From Jaapia argillacea MUCL 33604 (Eukaryota > Basidiomycota > Agaricomycetes > Jaapiales > Jaapiaceae), in assembly GCA_000697665.1 (NCBI GenBank), contig KL197725.1:632132-696131 (forward strand): a stretch of 64,000 bases of DNA, in the 5' to 3' direction. This document shows positions 36,248-48,493 of the stretch, piece by piece. Below the pieces are notes generated by a model that made no database searches, had not been told where the DNA came from, and worked only from the letters and a program-made list of their open reading frames with translations. Position numbers and translations under genes: made by a program. Every line of letters begins with the position of its first letter. Position 1 is the first letter of the stretch.

Positions 36248-37075
36248 CTAGTGTCTCCACCCTTTCTCATGCCCATCCTCCATCATAGGCTCGACGAATC
36301 CCCGAAATACCCAAGGCCGATCCTCCCTCAATCCAGGGAGCCCACCTCCTCCATCCCCAGACGAACCATCCGCCTCTATCCTTACACCATCTACTCCTCC
36401 ATCCCCTCCACTCTGATCCTGAGACCACCTCATTCCATACCCCTCCGGCACTCTAACCTCATAAACCAAAACAAAATGCGGCAACCAATGCAAATTCCTC
36501 CAACTAGCCCCATCCATAACCCTCCAAAACAATTTCTCAGCCAGCTCATTCAACGAACTCACACTCCCTTTCGCAATTCCCCACCAACCCTCACTCTTCT
36601 CCTTCCGCTTCTTCTCAGACTCCTTCGCCGTCACGTCGTCATCGCCAGGGCTGGCCGCGATGGGACCTTGAGATCGATGAAAATGTTTCGTCCAAGCCCT
36701 CGCCCCAGCTGTCAACCCAACCCTGTTAGGCACCAAAAACGCAACGTGACATTGTTCAACCGAAGGTGGATGAGATCCCAATGCCGAACCCGTCGTATAC
36801 GCGAGACCATGAGAGAGGTGGATGGAGAGTGGCGTCGGAGGTGTCGGTGCGTGAAGCGCGAGGAGGGCCCGTTCAGAGGTAGCGGATGGTAACTCGGAGA
36901 GGCCTTGACAATACGGTGTGGGTGGAGTACTCTGGTTCGAGACTGGATGAGATGGAGATGGGTTCAAGTCCTCAAGTTGTGTTGACATTCTGTTAGTTGG
37001 CGCGACCGTGATTGATGTGAGCAGTCGGTGAGCGAACAGTGATTGCTTAATGGCGACTAGGAGGACTCTGAGCAT
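36248..37075 (-). CDS. Uncharacterised protein with a conserved-looking C-terminal half
   Basis: A single open exon of 275 codons from ATG 37075 (MLRVLLVAIKQSLFAHRLLT); a later in-frame ATG (MSTQLEDLNPSPS, 36988) is an alternative start. I do not recognise the family. The first 100 residues are Pro/Ser/Thr-rich. The second half is structured: a charged EKKRKEKSEGWWGIAKG helix-like segment, ELAEKLFWRVMDGASWRNLH, LPHFVLVYEVRVPEGYGMRW, a Gly/Asp-rich loop, then PWVFRGFVEPMMEDGHEKGW and RH-stop. The dense aromatic and His residues near the end suggest a real fold. No signal peptide or clear membrane span. Neighbours give no hint. Confidence 0.65.
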   Translation of the reverse strand: MLRVLLVAIKQSLFAHRLLTSITVAPTNRMSTQLEDLNPSPSHPVSNQSTPPTPYCQGLSELPSATSERALLALHAPTPPTPLSIHLSHGLAYTTGSALGSHPPSVEQCHVAFLVPNRVGLTAGARAWTKHFHRSQGPIAASPGDDDVTAKESEKKRKEKSEGWWGIAKGSVSSLNELAEKLFWRVMDGASWRNLHWLPHFVLVYEVRVPEGYGMRWSQDQSGGDGGVDGVRIEADGSSGDGGGGLPGLREDRPWVFRGFVEPMMEDGHEKGWRH

Positions 37076-37530
37076 CACCTGTGTAAGGCGATTTGGGCCA
37101 TCGACTGTAACAGATGATGCGGAGACAAGTCAAGCGTTACGATGTGGTCGTCGTGACTCGAGCGCGAACGAGGCTTCGGAGAAGCCTCAGATCACCTCAC
37201 CTTACTGAATCCGGAACGGCAGACAAGATTTAGGGTGATCTGAGTAGGCGGAGACAAGGGTAAAACAGTATGGATTGCGGCTCTAGAATCAAGATACAAA
37301 GTACAAAAGTTACAATAAAACTTGCGACAAACTTGGAACGCTGAAAACAATGTGAAAGCAACATCTAAGCAATGCGACAACGAGACAGGAATGATGAACG
37401 GCACCAAGACCATAGGCAGCCCTGGGTAAGCGGTGGGTCAGATGATTACACCAAAGAGCCATGGAACGAAGGTTACACACCTCTAGCTGGAGCTGATTTT
37501 CCGCGTGCAGTGTGAGAACGTCAGCGAACA
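37076..37530. other. Intergenic; nothing recognised
   Basis: Contains an inverted repeat GAGGCTTCGGAGAAGCCTC (37168-37186) that could fold into a short hairpin. No gene. Confidence 0.35.
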
Positions 37531-39060
37531 TCACTTGGAACAAGTCTCCTCATGCCTCCTCGCCGCATCCCCCCTCGACAACACCTGTCCACACTTCCCA
37601 CAATTCCTCACCAACAACTTACAATGCACATTCTGCACATGTCTCCTCAAACTCCCATACGCCAAATCCTTTCCACAATCTCCCCACCCGCACCTGATAA
37701 CCGTCTTGGTATGGAGATCCTGGATATCCGGTTTGTGGGCTTTCATCAAGTGGTCGGCGATGGAAAATTGGGTGAGAGTGATGTGGGAAGTGCAAGAGTT
37801 GTATTGACATGCGATTGAGTGGGGTGGAGGTGTCGATGAAGAGGAGGTGCTCGGTGAGCTGGGGAACGTGGGCGAGGTTGGCGAACGGCGGACTTGGGGA
37901 AGGGTGCGAGCACTAACACCCTCTGGGACAAAGACAACAGATGGGGACCAAACTTGTTGGCGCTTCGCTTGAGTCCCTTCAGTTGCCCTATTATCTTCAT
38001 CTCCACTCGCCATAGATTCGAAGGACCTCTTGTTGCTCAACGAACGCGCATGTGAGCTGGATCCCCCAGGCTGAGATCTTCCATCGACGTTCGGGGAGGA
38101 ACCACTGGAAACTTGGCTCTGCAAGTACTGAGCCACTGGACCGGGCAGCGCCGCCCGTTGAGGCCGATCCGGAGAACACGGAGCGTTCCTACCAGGATTC
38201 GACTGAGTTTCGAACTCCTCATCCGTGTCCGAAGACAGCGACGACGAGGAGGTTGCAGGGGAGGTCGATCCTCGGCTTGATAGCGGCGATGGAACAAAAT
38301 GGACAGGACTGTTGGTTCGTGTAGGATCAGGTGATTCATCGGATGGGGGTGACCAGTCATGGTGTCCATCGTACAGAGCCATCGCGAGACTGGAGGTGTA
38401 TGTAGAACTCGGTTGAGCAACGGGCTTCTCGAGAATTTTAGCAGATGGTCGACACAGAGTAAGCACGGCGGGGTTGATTGTCTCAGGCAGGTTCCTTGTT
38501 CGAGTTCAGTGGCATGCGTACGCCTCCAGATGGACAGACATACCTCAGGAATGAATTTCCATACACAACCGCTCGCGCAGGCGAAGGGTAACCAGCGAAG
38601 TGGATGTCACTGGGACAACGCCGTTAGATCATATCTAGTAGATTCCAAAGTGGAGACATACAGTAAGAGTGGCTCTTCTGGTGCAGCCTGGCTAGGGTAA
38701 CCTAGTCGTTCGGGCGGCGTATTGCGTGGCGGCGATTGGTGCCTCTCAGAAACGACGAGTGGCCTACATTGTTCGAAAGGAACAAAGGGGGTGAGTGGCG
38801 TGCGACTCCAAGGTCGTTGAACGTGGTGGACCTACCCTTTTAGGGGCCTGTCGAACAATGACGGCCGAGAGTTCAAGGCATCGCCAGGTGTAGGAACAGT
38901 GAGATTAATGTTCTTGACCTGTCGTAGCGACTCGACGCTACTGGGGGAAGAGGGGGCAGGTTTTTGGAATGTCTGTGGGGGAGACGTTATGTTTGGTATG
39001 ATCCCGGTGTTTCTGATAAATAGAGAATAATTGAGAGACAGTCGAAGCGTGTAATAGGAG
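37531..39060 (-). CDS. Zinc-finger family protein E
   Basis: The main exon (37531 to about 38490) is preceded by at least three small exons, read as RNTGIIPNITSPPQTFQKPA..RPLKG, PLVVSERHQSPPRNTPPERL, then LDIHFAGYPSPARAVVYGNS. All joins have phase 2, as in the other family members. The N-terminus is Ser/Pro-rich, with KRSFESMASGDED and a basic AKRQQ. Fingers at the C-terminus: CQYNSCTSHI...HLMKAH, CGWGDCGKDLAYGSLRRHVQNVH and CGKCGQVLSRGDAARRHEETC (C2HC), ending SK-stop at 37531. The third finger has the SRxDxxxRH pattern seen in A, B, F and G. There is no terminal microexon. The start codon is not resolved and lies upstream of about 39055. Confidence 0.75.
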
Positions 39061-41377
39061 CCCAAGCGAGCAGAGCCACCTACATTGACGATCGATGAGA
39101 CACGTGAGGGCGTCTGGAGGTCAAAGCGAAAGTTAAAGCCTGCTCTATTGACTCAAAAAGTGATAACAAACCTTGGAACTATCGCAAATACTGTACCAGA
39201 CGGCGCTGAGGTGGAGAAAGAGCCAAAGCTATGATCGAAGGATCAGAAAGTACTCCAAGAATTATTGGGGGCAGAAAATCCGCTCACTCTGCTCCTCTGC
39301 CTTTGGCTGGGCGAGCCCTTGTAATTCGAGGGATATCTTCCATTTTATTCTGCAGGATCTGGTGACTGGTGGTTCGGTGTGTGGGTGCGAGGATTAACAA
39401 TCGCAGAGAGTAGCACGGTGAGTGGGAGTGCAGTGAGGATAAGTCAGGATACCACAGAGAGGTTTGTGTTATACTAGGACCTATTGCCACAAACTGTGCA
39501 AAACATGCACCCATTGGAGCAACAACTTGGTATTCAATCACCGCGTCAAAGCAAATTCGAACCGAAGGGGGAAATCCTTGTCAAAAGAATCCACATTTGC
39601 TCGGGCCAGAAGATCGTACAAAGGAACTCGGCATTTCCCTTATGTCTAGGAAAAAACATGTTCACGGATCTATAGGGATCGAAACTGGAATTAGATACAG
39701 GGTAAGGACCGCCAAAGCACAGATCGCTCACCCTGGATTTTTGTTTTTGCCTATCAGCCATCTACCGCGCTTTGCCAACAACACGTTTTTGAAAGTGCCG
39801 GACCCAAGAAGATAGCCTCTAAGGGGGAGAAAACTCGGGTCAGCTTCACAGGAAACACCCACAGCTTGATTTCAAAGCACACACACCTTGCTGTGTTGTT
39901 GGCTTTAACCACACGTTCCGGTGGCGAGAGGGCTTGATCAATCCCGATCCCGGGCGTCAAAGATAAATCGGGGAACGTGTATTGGGGTGCTCTGTCGGGG
40001 TAGAGGCTTCCTAGTATCCCAAACGATGTGATCCAGCAACCCATCCGCTCGGAAACACTCGCTCGAGTGGAAATATTCTGGTATATTTCCGCGCTTCTGT
40101 TTGTATCGCTGAGGATATATATTTAGGTACCCACTGCTCACTCGCCGACAAGTTCTTAACAGGACATACCTCCTAGAGAGTTCATCCCCCTCGGCGCGCC
40201 ACTGGGTGTATCCTCCAGGGAGGGGGACGAAGGATCCTGATCTTGAACACATACCGAAAAACGATAGTGACGCCCTTCCGACCGTTCCTTGCGCAAGTGG
40301 TGAGTGAACAGTTGCGTTGCTTGGAGAGCTTTAAGTCCAACAGGACAAGCTTCGAGGGTACCGACTCTAAATAAGCCAAGAAACCTTCGGTATGTCACGT
40401 ACCGGGAGTTAGAATGGTGGATACTATCGTAGTGGACCTGTGAATGTTCCACCTAGCAACTGAAAGGATGGGTCGTTTCGGAAGGCGACGAAAGTTTGCC
40501 TCCAGAAATCCGACCAACATTATGGTCTGCGATAATGTAGAGAAGAGCTGACGCCTGTAGCAGACCCAGGATAGCCTTCACTCAGGAGCCCTACGCTGCC
40601 AGTCCGGCGAAACTGTCAATTGTTGGGCATCGTCCCCATAAATCCGCGTGTTCTCCTTGAACCCCAATCCTCCGTCGTTTGCCAAGGCCATCCCAACCCT
40701 TTGGTGCGACAAGGTTGTCGAATTCCGGGAGGTAGAAAATGGTCTCTCCATAGACGCAATCCACGCCCTACTTGAAGTGAGTGCCGTTGAACTGCTCCTG
40801 GCGTAATGAGTCGATGAATTCAAGAGCCTCTGATTCGACTTCCGTAGTGGCCGAAATTGGGTGAAACTGCAAAGCCTGCCAGTTTTCCACTCGGAGAAAA
40901 GGACTAGATCAAGATGAATCGATGAAGGTACGAGCAGAACCAGGTGTACTATGTTGGTGCAGTACAAGGAGGTTTCATGTCGTTACGTAACTGCTTGAAC
41001 ACCCATAGACGCCCATACTGATACTCGCCAATATCACCAAAGTTCCTCCAGTGGGCAAGGCTGGCAGAGAGCTCAAGCTCGACCTCAGGGCCCTAACAAT
41101 CCACAATTCACCTGTGGGATTATATGGCAGTGGAAGCCCACTTCTAGTAACTGGTCGTGCCAATGACAGTTCCACCTCACACCACAGCTGCTGGACTTGT
41201 TTCCTGTTCGATGTTACTTACAACCGTCACGGCTCAGGCTACTATCGTTGAAGGTGGCGGTTATGTTCATCAAGATTCATCTATGGCCATTCCTACATCA
41301 ACGAACAAAGTTCGTGGCGCATCGAGAGTCATTATATCTTTTCCTCATTCGAAACTCATCACCCAACACCCAGCAAT
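39061..41377. other. Long stretch without a resolved gene, possible decayed coding relics
   Basis: Beyond the unresolved first exon of gene E I find no intact gene. Two minus-strand stretches look faintly coding: about 39940-40450 (for example RYVTYRRFLGLFRVGTLEAC) and about 40580-40970 (one frame reads ALEFIDSLRQEQFNGTHF, then a stop, then ETIFYLPEFDNLVAPKGWDG). Frame changes and stops suggest old relics. No family could be assigned, and chance cannot be excluded. Confidence 0.3.
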
Positions 41378-42515
41378 CTAGCTGAACCAAGTCGTCCACT
41401 CATCCGACGTCCTCTTGATTGCGGCAGTGATCTCCCTCGCCACAATCCTATCTGATTGCTCTGAGGGGTGGAGCTCATCGTACCTTGATACCAATCCCTT
41501 CAACATGTTATTCGATGTAAGGTCGACGAAACACTCACCAGAGGAAGCTGTCCCTGTCAGTACCATTTGCAATGGTGCACACGCCTGGATCTCCGGTACT
41601 CTCATTGAGGTTAAATACGCAGGAGTGTACACATCCAGTCACGTTCAACGGAGCGGTACCGTTCAAGTAGTTGGCGGGGTTGTTGTACATATCAGTGAAC
41701 AACCCGTAGGAGTCGAAGAGCCCTGTATGAAGAAGTTAGTCCTCCACGAACAGTGCCGAAAACGGAAGTACTGACCGACATGGGCACCAGGTAAGGCGGG
41801 AGCAAGACCACGAAGCAAGAGCCTGGAGATCGCGTTACCAGCATTAGTGACCTCGGTCATCTGGACATTCCACGCAGTGGTGTTCCTCTCGGCTGTCCAG
41901 TAGCGATTGGGGTAGGAGTTGGCGGAGTAGAGGATTGTGTTTTGGAGGGGGATCATCTAGATTATCGGAAGCGGATTAATTAGGTTTGTCGGTCATGAAA
42001 TAGCTTGATCGAGTGCTCACATTTTGGAAGAGGAAGTTCCTGGCACCAACCGCATAGAGTGCGCTGACCCAGTTGACGGCGCATTCCACGGTATCCACGA
42101 CTGTCACGCCGGGATCTGACCCAGTTTCGAGGGCATTGGCTCCGACATCATTCGTACCAATCCATAACGTGTAGATCGTCGTATTCGGGTCAAGCTTCAA
42201 GGACCCGTTGTTGATCTCGCTAATGTACGTCGGAATCTGGGACTCGAATACCGGAGGGAAAGGTCGGTATGTCAAGTTGTTCGAGCAGGTCGCACCAGAT
42301 TTCGCGAAAGGATAGAGGTTGAAGGGACCGTATCCAGCCGCATACGTGGGCCAGGCGTATCCTCCATCAGCGATGTTGACAACATCGGTGTATGAGTCCC
42401 CGAATGTTACGAGGTTTTGGATCTGCCCTGGCTGAACACCAGTTGACCAAGCCAAGATTGATGGGACAAGGGTCAGGCAGACGGAGAGGAGTCGGAGAGC
42501 GTTGGTGTGGACCAT
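41378..42515 (-). CDS. Secreted GDSL (SGNH) esterase/lipase, copy 1
   Basis: ATG at 42515 with a signal peptide (MVHTNALRLLSVCLTLVPS). Four exons as in copy 2; all introns canonical and the frame intact to TAG 41378-41380, about 321 residues. Catalytic blocks: VTFGDSYTD (nucleophile Ser), WIGTNDVG (Asn block) and YDELHPSEQSD (Asp and His). Many N-glycosylation sequons (NNGS, NNLT, NTT, NGT) fit secretion. Probable carbohydrate acetyl-esterase or lipase of CAZy CE16-like type, substrate not decidable. Copy 2 lies head-to-head at 43690-44827 and the similarity includes the promoter. Confidence 0.92.
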
Positions 42516-42705
42516 GGCTGGATTCGGGGTGCCTCTTCGGTGGGGGGGACAAACATGTTTTGTCTCCTTCAAATAGGACGGGGGTTGAAACGGGAAGTGT
42601 TCAAAGAAGCACACGTGGATTAAAAGGGGAAATAATGCCCAATTTTACATTGGTCACGAGCAATAGTATGTGTGTGCCGATGGCCAGGGAAGAGTAGACG
42701 AACTT
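41378..42705 (-). repeat. Inverted duplication, arm 1 (GDSL pair)
   Basis: Similar in reverse orientation to about 43500-44827, covering the entire gene plus some 190 bp of promoter; shared promoter words include CGTGACCAATGTAAAATTGG-like sequence (42645-42660 region versus 43550-43570) and TTCCCTGGCCATCGGC-like sequence. Confidence 0.88.
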
Positions 42706-43499
42706 CGTGGAGGACAAACCAACCCTATCACCGCAAATTGATGGATGAGACGACGAGGATGGGAGTGCCGTGCTCCCAAAAGTAGACCACCCTGAGAAGG
42801 AGAATCGCAAGGTTAACGTTAAGGGTAAAAGTATAACTGAGAAGTACTGACGCGCTCGCTTCGATTGAGCCACAGAAGCAAACTGGTACCAATCGCGGTA
42901 ACTCCGAATAATTCCCTCCATACGTTCATTCCTGCACGAGGCAGTTGCAAGAAAAACATAGTCAAGATCTGGACGCCTGACCCCCATCCATCGGAATAGG
43001 ACGTCCTGGTTGGCGAAGAATCTCCCATCTACATGCGAGTCCGGAATCGGTACTTCATTGACAATGCCCGGCGGATTGAGAGGTTACGACACGGCGGGCC
43101 GTGATCTATGCAGTCACAGGGAAGGGGGACTCGGACCTGGCAGTGAGAGATCGCAAAGTGTATGGCGATAGTTATCACAGGCCCGCTGGCCATGGGTGTG
43201 TAAGTAAAAGCTGGGAGGAGGTGAGATTCGAGAATGAGCTGACGGTCCTGGGGAGCCTGTCAACCAAGTCCGTGGACTGGTCTTGGGACCGAACCCCCAT
43301 CGCAAACCGTCACTCTGCTCTGCTTGATGCATTGCACTTATCTATTCTCCATTCCAAGGAAACCCTCGTCTCTCAACCGATTTGAGGGCAATGTCTGTTA
43401 ATCCTGCCAGTGTGCCAGACGGCCCTCCGGTTTGTGATATGATCCATTTCTACTCGTAACATCGGGCTTCTCATTACGATTCAATGCTGGCCTCCAAGA
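42706..43499. other. Unique spacer between GDSL arms
   Basis: About 0.8 kb with no counterpart on either side. No convincing coding frame. The minus-strand frame around 42820-43028 is hydrophobic (VTAIGTSLLLWL) but short. Confidence 0.35.
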
Positions 43500-44827
43500 A
43501 GCTCATTCATTCTTCCATGGCCATCGGCAAAGGCACATCGCAGCACTTGTGACCAATGTAAAATTGGTCATTGGTTCTCCTCGTAATCCACGCTTGCTTC
43601 TGAGAGCTCATCCCCACCCCCTGCCCCAGCCTATTTGAACAGGATGAAATCTGAAGTTATCCTCATCGGAGTGCATTTCCTCTCCAATCATGGTCCAAAC
43701 TAACGCTCTACGACTCCTCTCTGCCTGCCTGACCCTCGTCCCGTCAGTCTTGGCTTGGTCCACAGGCGTTCAGCCAGGCCAGATCCAAAACCTCGTCACC
43801 TTCGGAGATTCATACACCGATGCCGGCGCTCCCGCTGATGGAGGAGTTGCATGGCCCACTTATGCAGCTGGATACGGTCCTTTCAACCTCTATCCATTCG
43901 CTAAATCCGGCGCAGTCTGCTCGAACTATTTGACACCTCGACAATTCCCCCCGGTCTTCGAGTACCAGCTTCCCGCCTATTTTAACGAGACCAGTAACGG
44001 AACGATAAAGCTCGACCCGAACACTACGATCTACACATTGTGGATCGGTACGAACGATGTCGGCGTGGGTGCACTCTTAACGGGTTCTGACCCCGGTGTA
44101 ACCCTCGTGGATACAATTGGGTGTGCTGTCAACTGGGTGAACGCACTCTATGCATCTGGAGCCAGGAATTTCCTATTCCAAAACGTGAGCAGCACAGTTT
44201 TTCATGCAATTGCGAGACTAACATTTGGATTGTACCAGATGCTCCCCCTTCAAAACACTATCCTTTACTCTGCCAACTCGTATCCCAGTCGCTACTGGAC
44301 CGCAGAGAGGAACACCACGGAGTGGAACGTCATGATGACGGAACTCACCAACTCCGGCAACCAAATCTCCAGGCTCTTGCTTAGCAACCTGGCCCCTGCC
44401 TTACCTGGCGCCCATGTCGGTGAGCAGCAAACGTCTTGTATCTCAACCTTCCGCCAGTGAAGCTAACTTCGTGAAAGGTCTCTTTGACTCTTATGGGTTG
44501 TTCACTGATATGTACAACTACCCTGCCAACTACTTGAACGGTACTGCTCCCCTGAACGTGACTGGATGTGTGCATTCATGCGTCCTAAACGTCAACGAGA
44601 GCACCGGCGATCCAGGTGTTTGCACCATCGCCAATGGCACAGACAGGGACAGCTTCCTCTGGTGAGTACTACTACGAATATCCCATTCGATACCATCAGC
44701 GGCTCATGAACTACCCTCAAGGTACGATGAGCTCCATCCTTCAGAGCAATCAGATAGGATTGTGGCGAGGGAGATCACTGCCGCCATCAAGAGGACATCG
44801 GAAGAGTGGACTACGTGGTTCAGTTAG
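43500..44827 (+). repeat. Inverted duplication, arm 2 (GDSL pair)
   Basis: Counterpart of 41378-42705. Exon-intron structure is the same in both arms; introns differ more than exons. Confidence 0.88.
43690..44827 (+). CDS. Secreted GDSL (SGNH) esterase/lipase, copy 2
   Basis: Exons 43690-44184, 44239-44419, 44478-44661 and 44722-44827 give 321 residues. Signal peptide MVQTNALRLLSACLTLVPSV. Catalytic Ser in VTFGDSYTDAG, Asn in WIGTNDVGVG, Asp/His in WYDELHPSEQSD; the last block is created across the third intron. Cysteines in GCVHSCVLN may form a disulphide. Substitutions relative to copy 1 are scattered (for example DAGAPADGGVAWP versus DVVNIADGGYAWP) with no stop or frameshift in either, so both appear functional. 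The divergent arrangement of copies leaves about 1.2 kb between start codons. Confidence 0.93.
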
Positions 44828-46074
44828 ATGACTTGGAGGGCGATGGGTGTGGTAACGAAGAGAGGATGATGATAAAATCGACACGAGTTCCTTCACGAAT
44901 ATCTGTCAACGTACTTAGTGACGAAAGGGAACGATTTGTGACGACTGTTGATTCGAAAGTTGGGAGCCTTGCAAGGGTCCACGGACCGGTCTCGCGACGG
45001 ACCACCTTTTATTGCCCCCGCCCTACTTCGTTCCCTTTCGTTCCCGAAAACATACTCGTTGGTTGTTGAATCATCGATTCGTTTGATGCTCTTGGGACCT
45101 CGATGATCAACCATACTTGCTTCATTTCTCGAAAACATCTAGCAGACGCACTGATAAATTGAACGAGAACACGATTTGGTCCCAATGCAAGTAAACCACA
45201 CTATAATGCCCTCCTCCCGGTGTTGCGAAAGGCCTATCTGTGCAATATGGGGCCTGTGATTCGGAGCAAGATCTTGGCCACTACTCGTCCGTTGTATGAT
45301 GTATCTCAGTGTTACAGAGACTCCCGCTTCGGCGGTTCCCATCATCGGCTGATGTGGTCTGGTGAGCTCAGTTATTGTCTTTGGTCGCAGTCACTTTCGT
45401 TGTTTGCCTACTCGGGGTTTCTTGTCTTAGATGTTGTATTTCGCGTTTTTATTACTGGAGTACAATCCCTATTAAGATGGCGCTTTGAAATGTGCTTTTT
45501 GTTCACTTTTATCTGAAACTTTACTTGTAATTTCTCAAGTTTCCCCCTCGCCGATCGATTCCATAACTTTGTTGTCGTGCATGTATACCAGTCTGCTGAC
45601 AATTTCCGTATCTCTAGCAATATATCCATGGGTTTCTAGCCATCTTTTGTGAATGTACTCCCAGCCTCGGGATAAAGCGAAGATATCAGAGCGAGCGACT
45701 GAGGTGATGGCGTACCTTGAATCGCGCCTTGCAAACCTGCACCCAGATATCTGGCTGATAATCACCCACGTCGTCTATCCCAAGGTACGGTCCCGGCGAG
45801 CCATAGTTCAGCCGATCGCAGCAACCTGAGCAATGGATCTCCACGCGCGACGCGCCGTTTTGGGGCCACGGTCGTCCTTGGTGGCTTGAATCACGCCCCC
45901 CGCTTTGAGTCGCGTTGTGGGTGCCTCACGTGCGCTCGCATTCATAACGCGCTCCGTTCGTTCACTTGCCCTTTCCTTCACCATCCACTACCACTGCACT
46001 TTCCTCTTCCTCTTTCTACTTTTACTCCTTCTTCCCCCATCGCTCACCTGCTCCACCACTTTGGTATTCTGGCA
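44828..46074. other. Intergenic; upstream region of gene F
   Basis: No supported gene. The last 200 bases before 46075 are pyrimidine-rich; ACGCG/GCGCG words occur at 45840-45960. Confidence 0.35.
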
Positions 46075-48493
46075 ATGTCAAACACGGAGCTCCATCCACT
46101 CTACGACGATGAACTAGAGTACATCGACGTCGATTTTGACGATGGCTCTGAGGAAATTCCTATTCCTCGGTTCCCTTCTCTCGATACAACCGCCTACCCC
46201 AGTCAATCTACTCTTGCGCAGACACCCATTGAGGTTCTCGGCCAGTACGTGGATCCCCTTTACGCCGTGATTCCCCCACCTCACGGTTCATCTCCTAGGC
46301 CTTCCTCGTGGATGCAACAGGGTGGCATCGAGTTTCCCTGCTATGAGGGGTCCAATCCGGCCGCTTTCAGCACTCCTTCAGGTTGTTCGGTTCAGGATGA
46401 TGTTCATGCCACCGTAAACAATGCCACTGTAGTTGTCGCTGGCGAGGCTACTAATGGGTACAGTCTTGGGGATGACATTCATGGGTACGATTCCTTCCCT
46501 CGAGTTGTTGTCATGGTTCGGTCGGCTCACGATCATTTGCATTCCAGGCGCCTTGGTTCCTCTAGCTATGCTTGTAGGCACGATACTCGATCCTCACCGG
46601 TACCAAGTGGCTTTTCGACTCAGCTGGGAGATGCATCGGCTGGTTTACCCTCCGATGATTTTTCCAGTCTAACGCCGGAACAGCTACTCGCACTCGCCGA
46701 TGTCGTACTGAGGGTGTATATACCGGGAGAGGAAGCCTCGGCCTCGCATCCCGCAGAGCGTTGTGGAATCGATCCATCGATGATTTCGAACACCACAGCT
46801 TCTCAGTTTGAAACTAGCGGTCCTCGGCCCCAATCAATGGAGGCTACTCCATACGCTGACCCAGCGTTCGACGTGAATACGCCGGAATCTATCCCGAGTC
46901 CACAAGAGATGGGATTATATTTCCTGCAGTCGAAGTCTGGTAACATTGGAGGGTTCGATGACGGTGATTTCCAGTATGTGTAACTCATGATCTTCATTGA
47001 CGTTCTCTCTGATTGTTGGGAATATCTGTAGGGCGTTCGAGGAAGGCCCTCGTAATGATCTCGGTATGCCCCGTGGAGACGATCGAAGGCCTGGTTCTAC
47101 AGACTCCCAAGACTCAGCACTGTCCGCCCAGAACGACGTTTCTCCCTTTGCTCCTGAGACTGCCAGCGCTACACCCCACGGGATGAACCAGTGAGTTCTA
47201 GCATCCTGATTCATTCGCCACCTTTCTCACAGCCCGTCTTCACGGCCTTACTATGAACTTCTTCTTTATCAAAGCCAAACCCAACCTATCGGCATGTCTG
47301 AATTCCAGAAGCATACGGCTAGGACTCGGGAAGTTTCGAGGGCCCACACTCAACTTGAGCTCCAATGCCATCCGGAGTACGCCCGTTTGCAACTCTCCGT
47401 CCCTCAAGGACCAGTTCTGACTATCCTCTTCTTTTAAGGCCGCTCATGGATTCCCGTATGATGAACTACGCTCAGCGTGACGTTCATCACCCTAGCGGTG
47501 CCATTAACCTGCAAAGGGCTCAAAGTCAAGACGGAGCTCGAAGCCTTGGGATGAGGTACGCCCTTCTCTTCTATCTGCCGGTTTGACTCTCACCTATTAT
47601 GCTCATAGACCGTACACTTTGCCTGTAAAGCAACCACAACCCCGATACTCCATGCCTGCCCCGATATTGGGATCTGGGCATCTCCACGAAACGGTCCCTT
47701 ACCATGCGAATCGTTTTCCATTCCCCTCTCACCCACGGCCGGAACAAGTCCCATCGAGCTCCACCCCTCTTGGTCACCCACCACACCATGGTGTCACCAT
47801 GAGTTATCCCTCATATCCTGCCCCTCCATATCCACCACCCGCTCCTCTGCCTCAATTTCAGCATCCTCATGCCGCGTCTCCCGCTGATCATCCCGCTGAC
47901 GTCGCACCCGCTGTAGCCGCTGCCCCAACTATAACGGCTTCCAGAGGCGTGAAACGTCGCCGGGAAGAGCCTGATGCCGATCCTTTCGAAACCTTCGTGA
48001 ATTTCACCGGAGAGATTGTTCGGTTACACAACGAACAAACCCATCCCTCCAGCATATCTTGTCTGGTAACAGGGTGCCAGACACAGTTCACGCCGAAGGC
48101 TTCGAAGGGTGAATGGACGAATCACCTCGTTAACATGCACGGTTACTCCGCTACCGATCCCGTTTGCTGTCACGTCTGCAAGAAGCCAAAAGCGATGAAG
48201 TTGGAGAGCCTGGGCCGACACTATACAACCAAACATCTGAGTCTTGCCAAGTCACAATGTCCCATTTGCTTGACCTCGGGATACTCGAGGGTTGACTCCA
48301 TGAAGAGGCACATCCGACAAGAGCGCTGTGATGAGCAACAGAGACACGCAGGTAGAGTAGAGAAGTTGAGGAGGCTCCAGGGGCAGGTCGGGGCCCTTTC
48401 CTTTGAAGGTTCGTTCTCAGACCACCCACTCATCACTGTCTTCCACTGACTGACACCCTCTCAGATATCCGTGATCTCTACCCACTGCCTTGA
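46075..48493 (+). CDS. Zinc-finger family protein F
   Basis: ATG at 46075 (MSNTELHPLYDDELEYIDVD). A long first exon (to about 46966) encodes an acidic, Ser/Pro-rich region with LTPEQLLALADVVLRV. Following exons mirror gene G: GPRNDLGMPRGDDRRPGS, TQPIGMSEFQKHTARTREVS, RPLMDSRMMNYAQRDVHHPS, then a long exon with Pro-rich SYPSYPAPPYPPPAPLPQ, a basic GVKRRREEPDADPFETFVNF and three fingers: CLVTGCQTQF...HLVNMH, CHVCKKPKAM...HYTTKH and CPICLTSGYSRVDSMKRHIRQERC. A final intron with GTTCGT donor (phase 1) precedes the microexon coding DIRDLYPLP, TGA at 48491-48493. Other introns have phase 2. No frame damage seen. Role unknown. Confidence 0.82.

Noticed and set aside
35981-36892. 303-codon plus-strand frame
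   Set aside because: Runs antisense through the orphan gene at 36248-37075; its composition (Arg/Pro/Leu-rich) is what antisense reading of that gene gives.
37168-37186. Hairpin GAGGCTTCGGAGAAGCCTC considered as a terminator or small RNA
   Set aside because: Too short and isolated, with no flanking gene end that needs it; such hairpins occur by chance.
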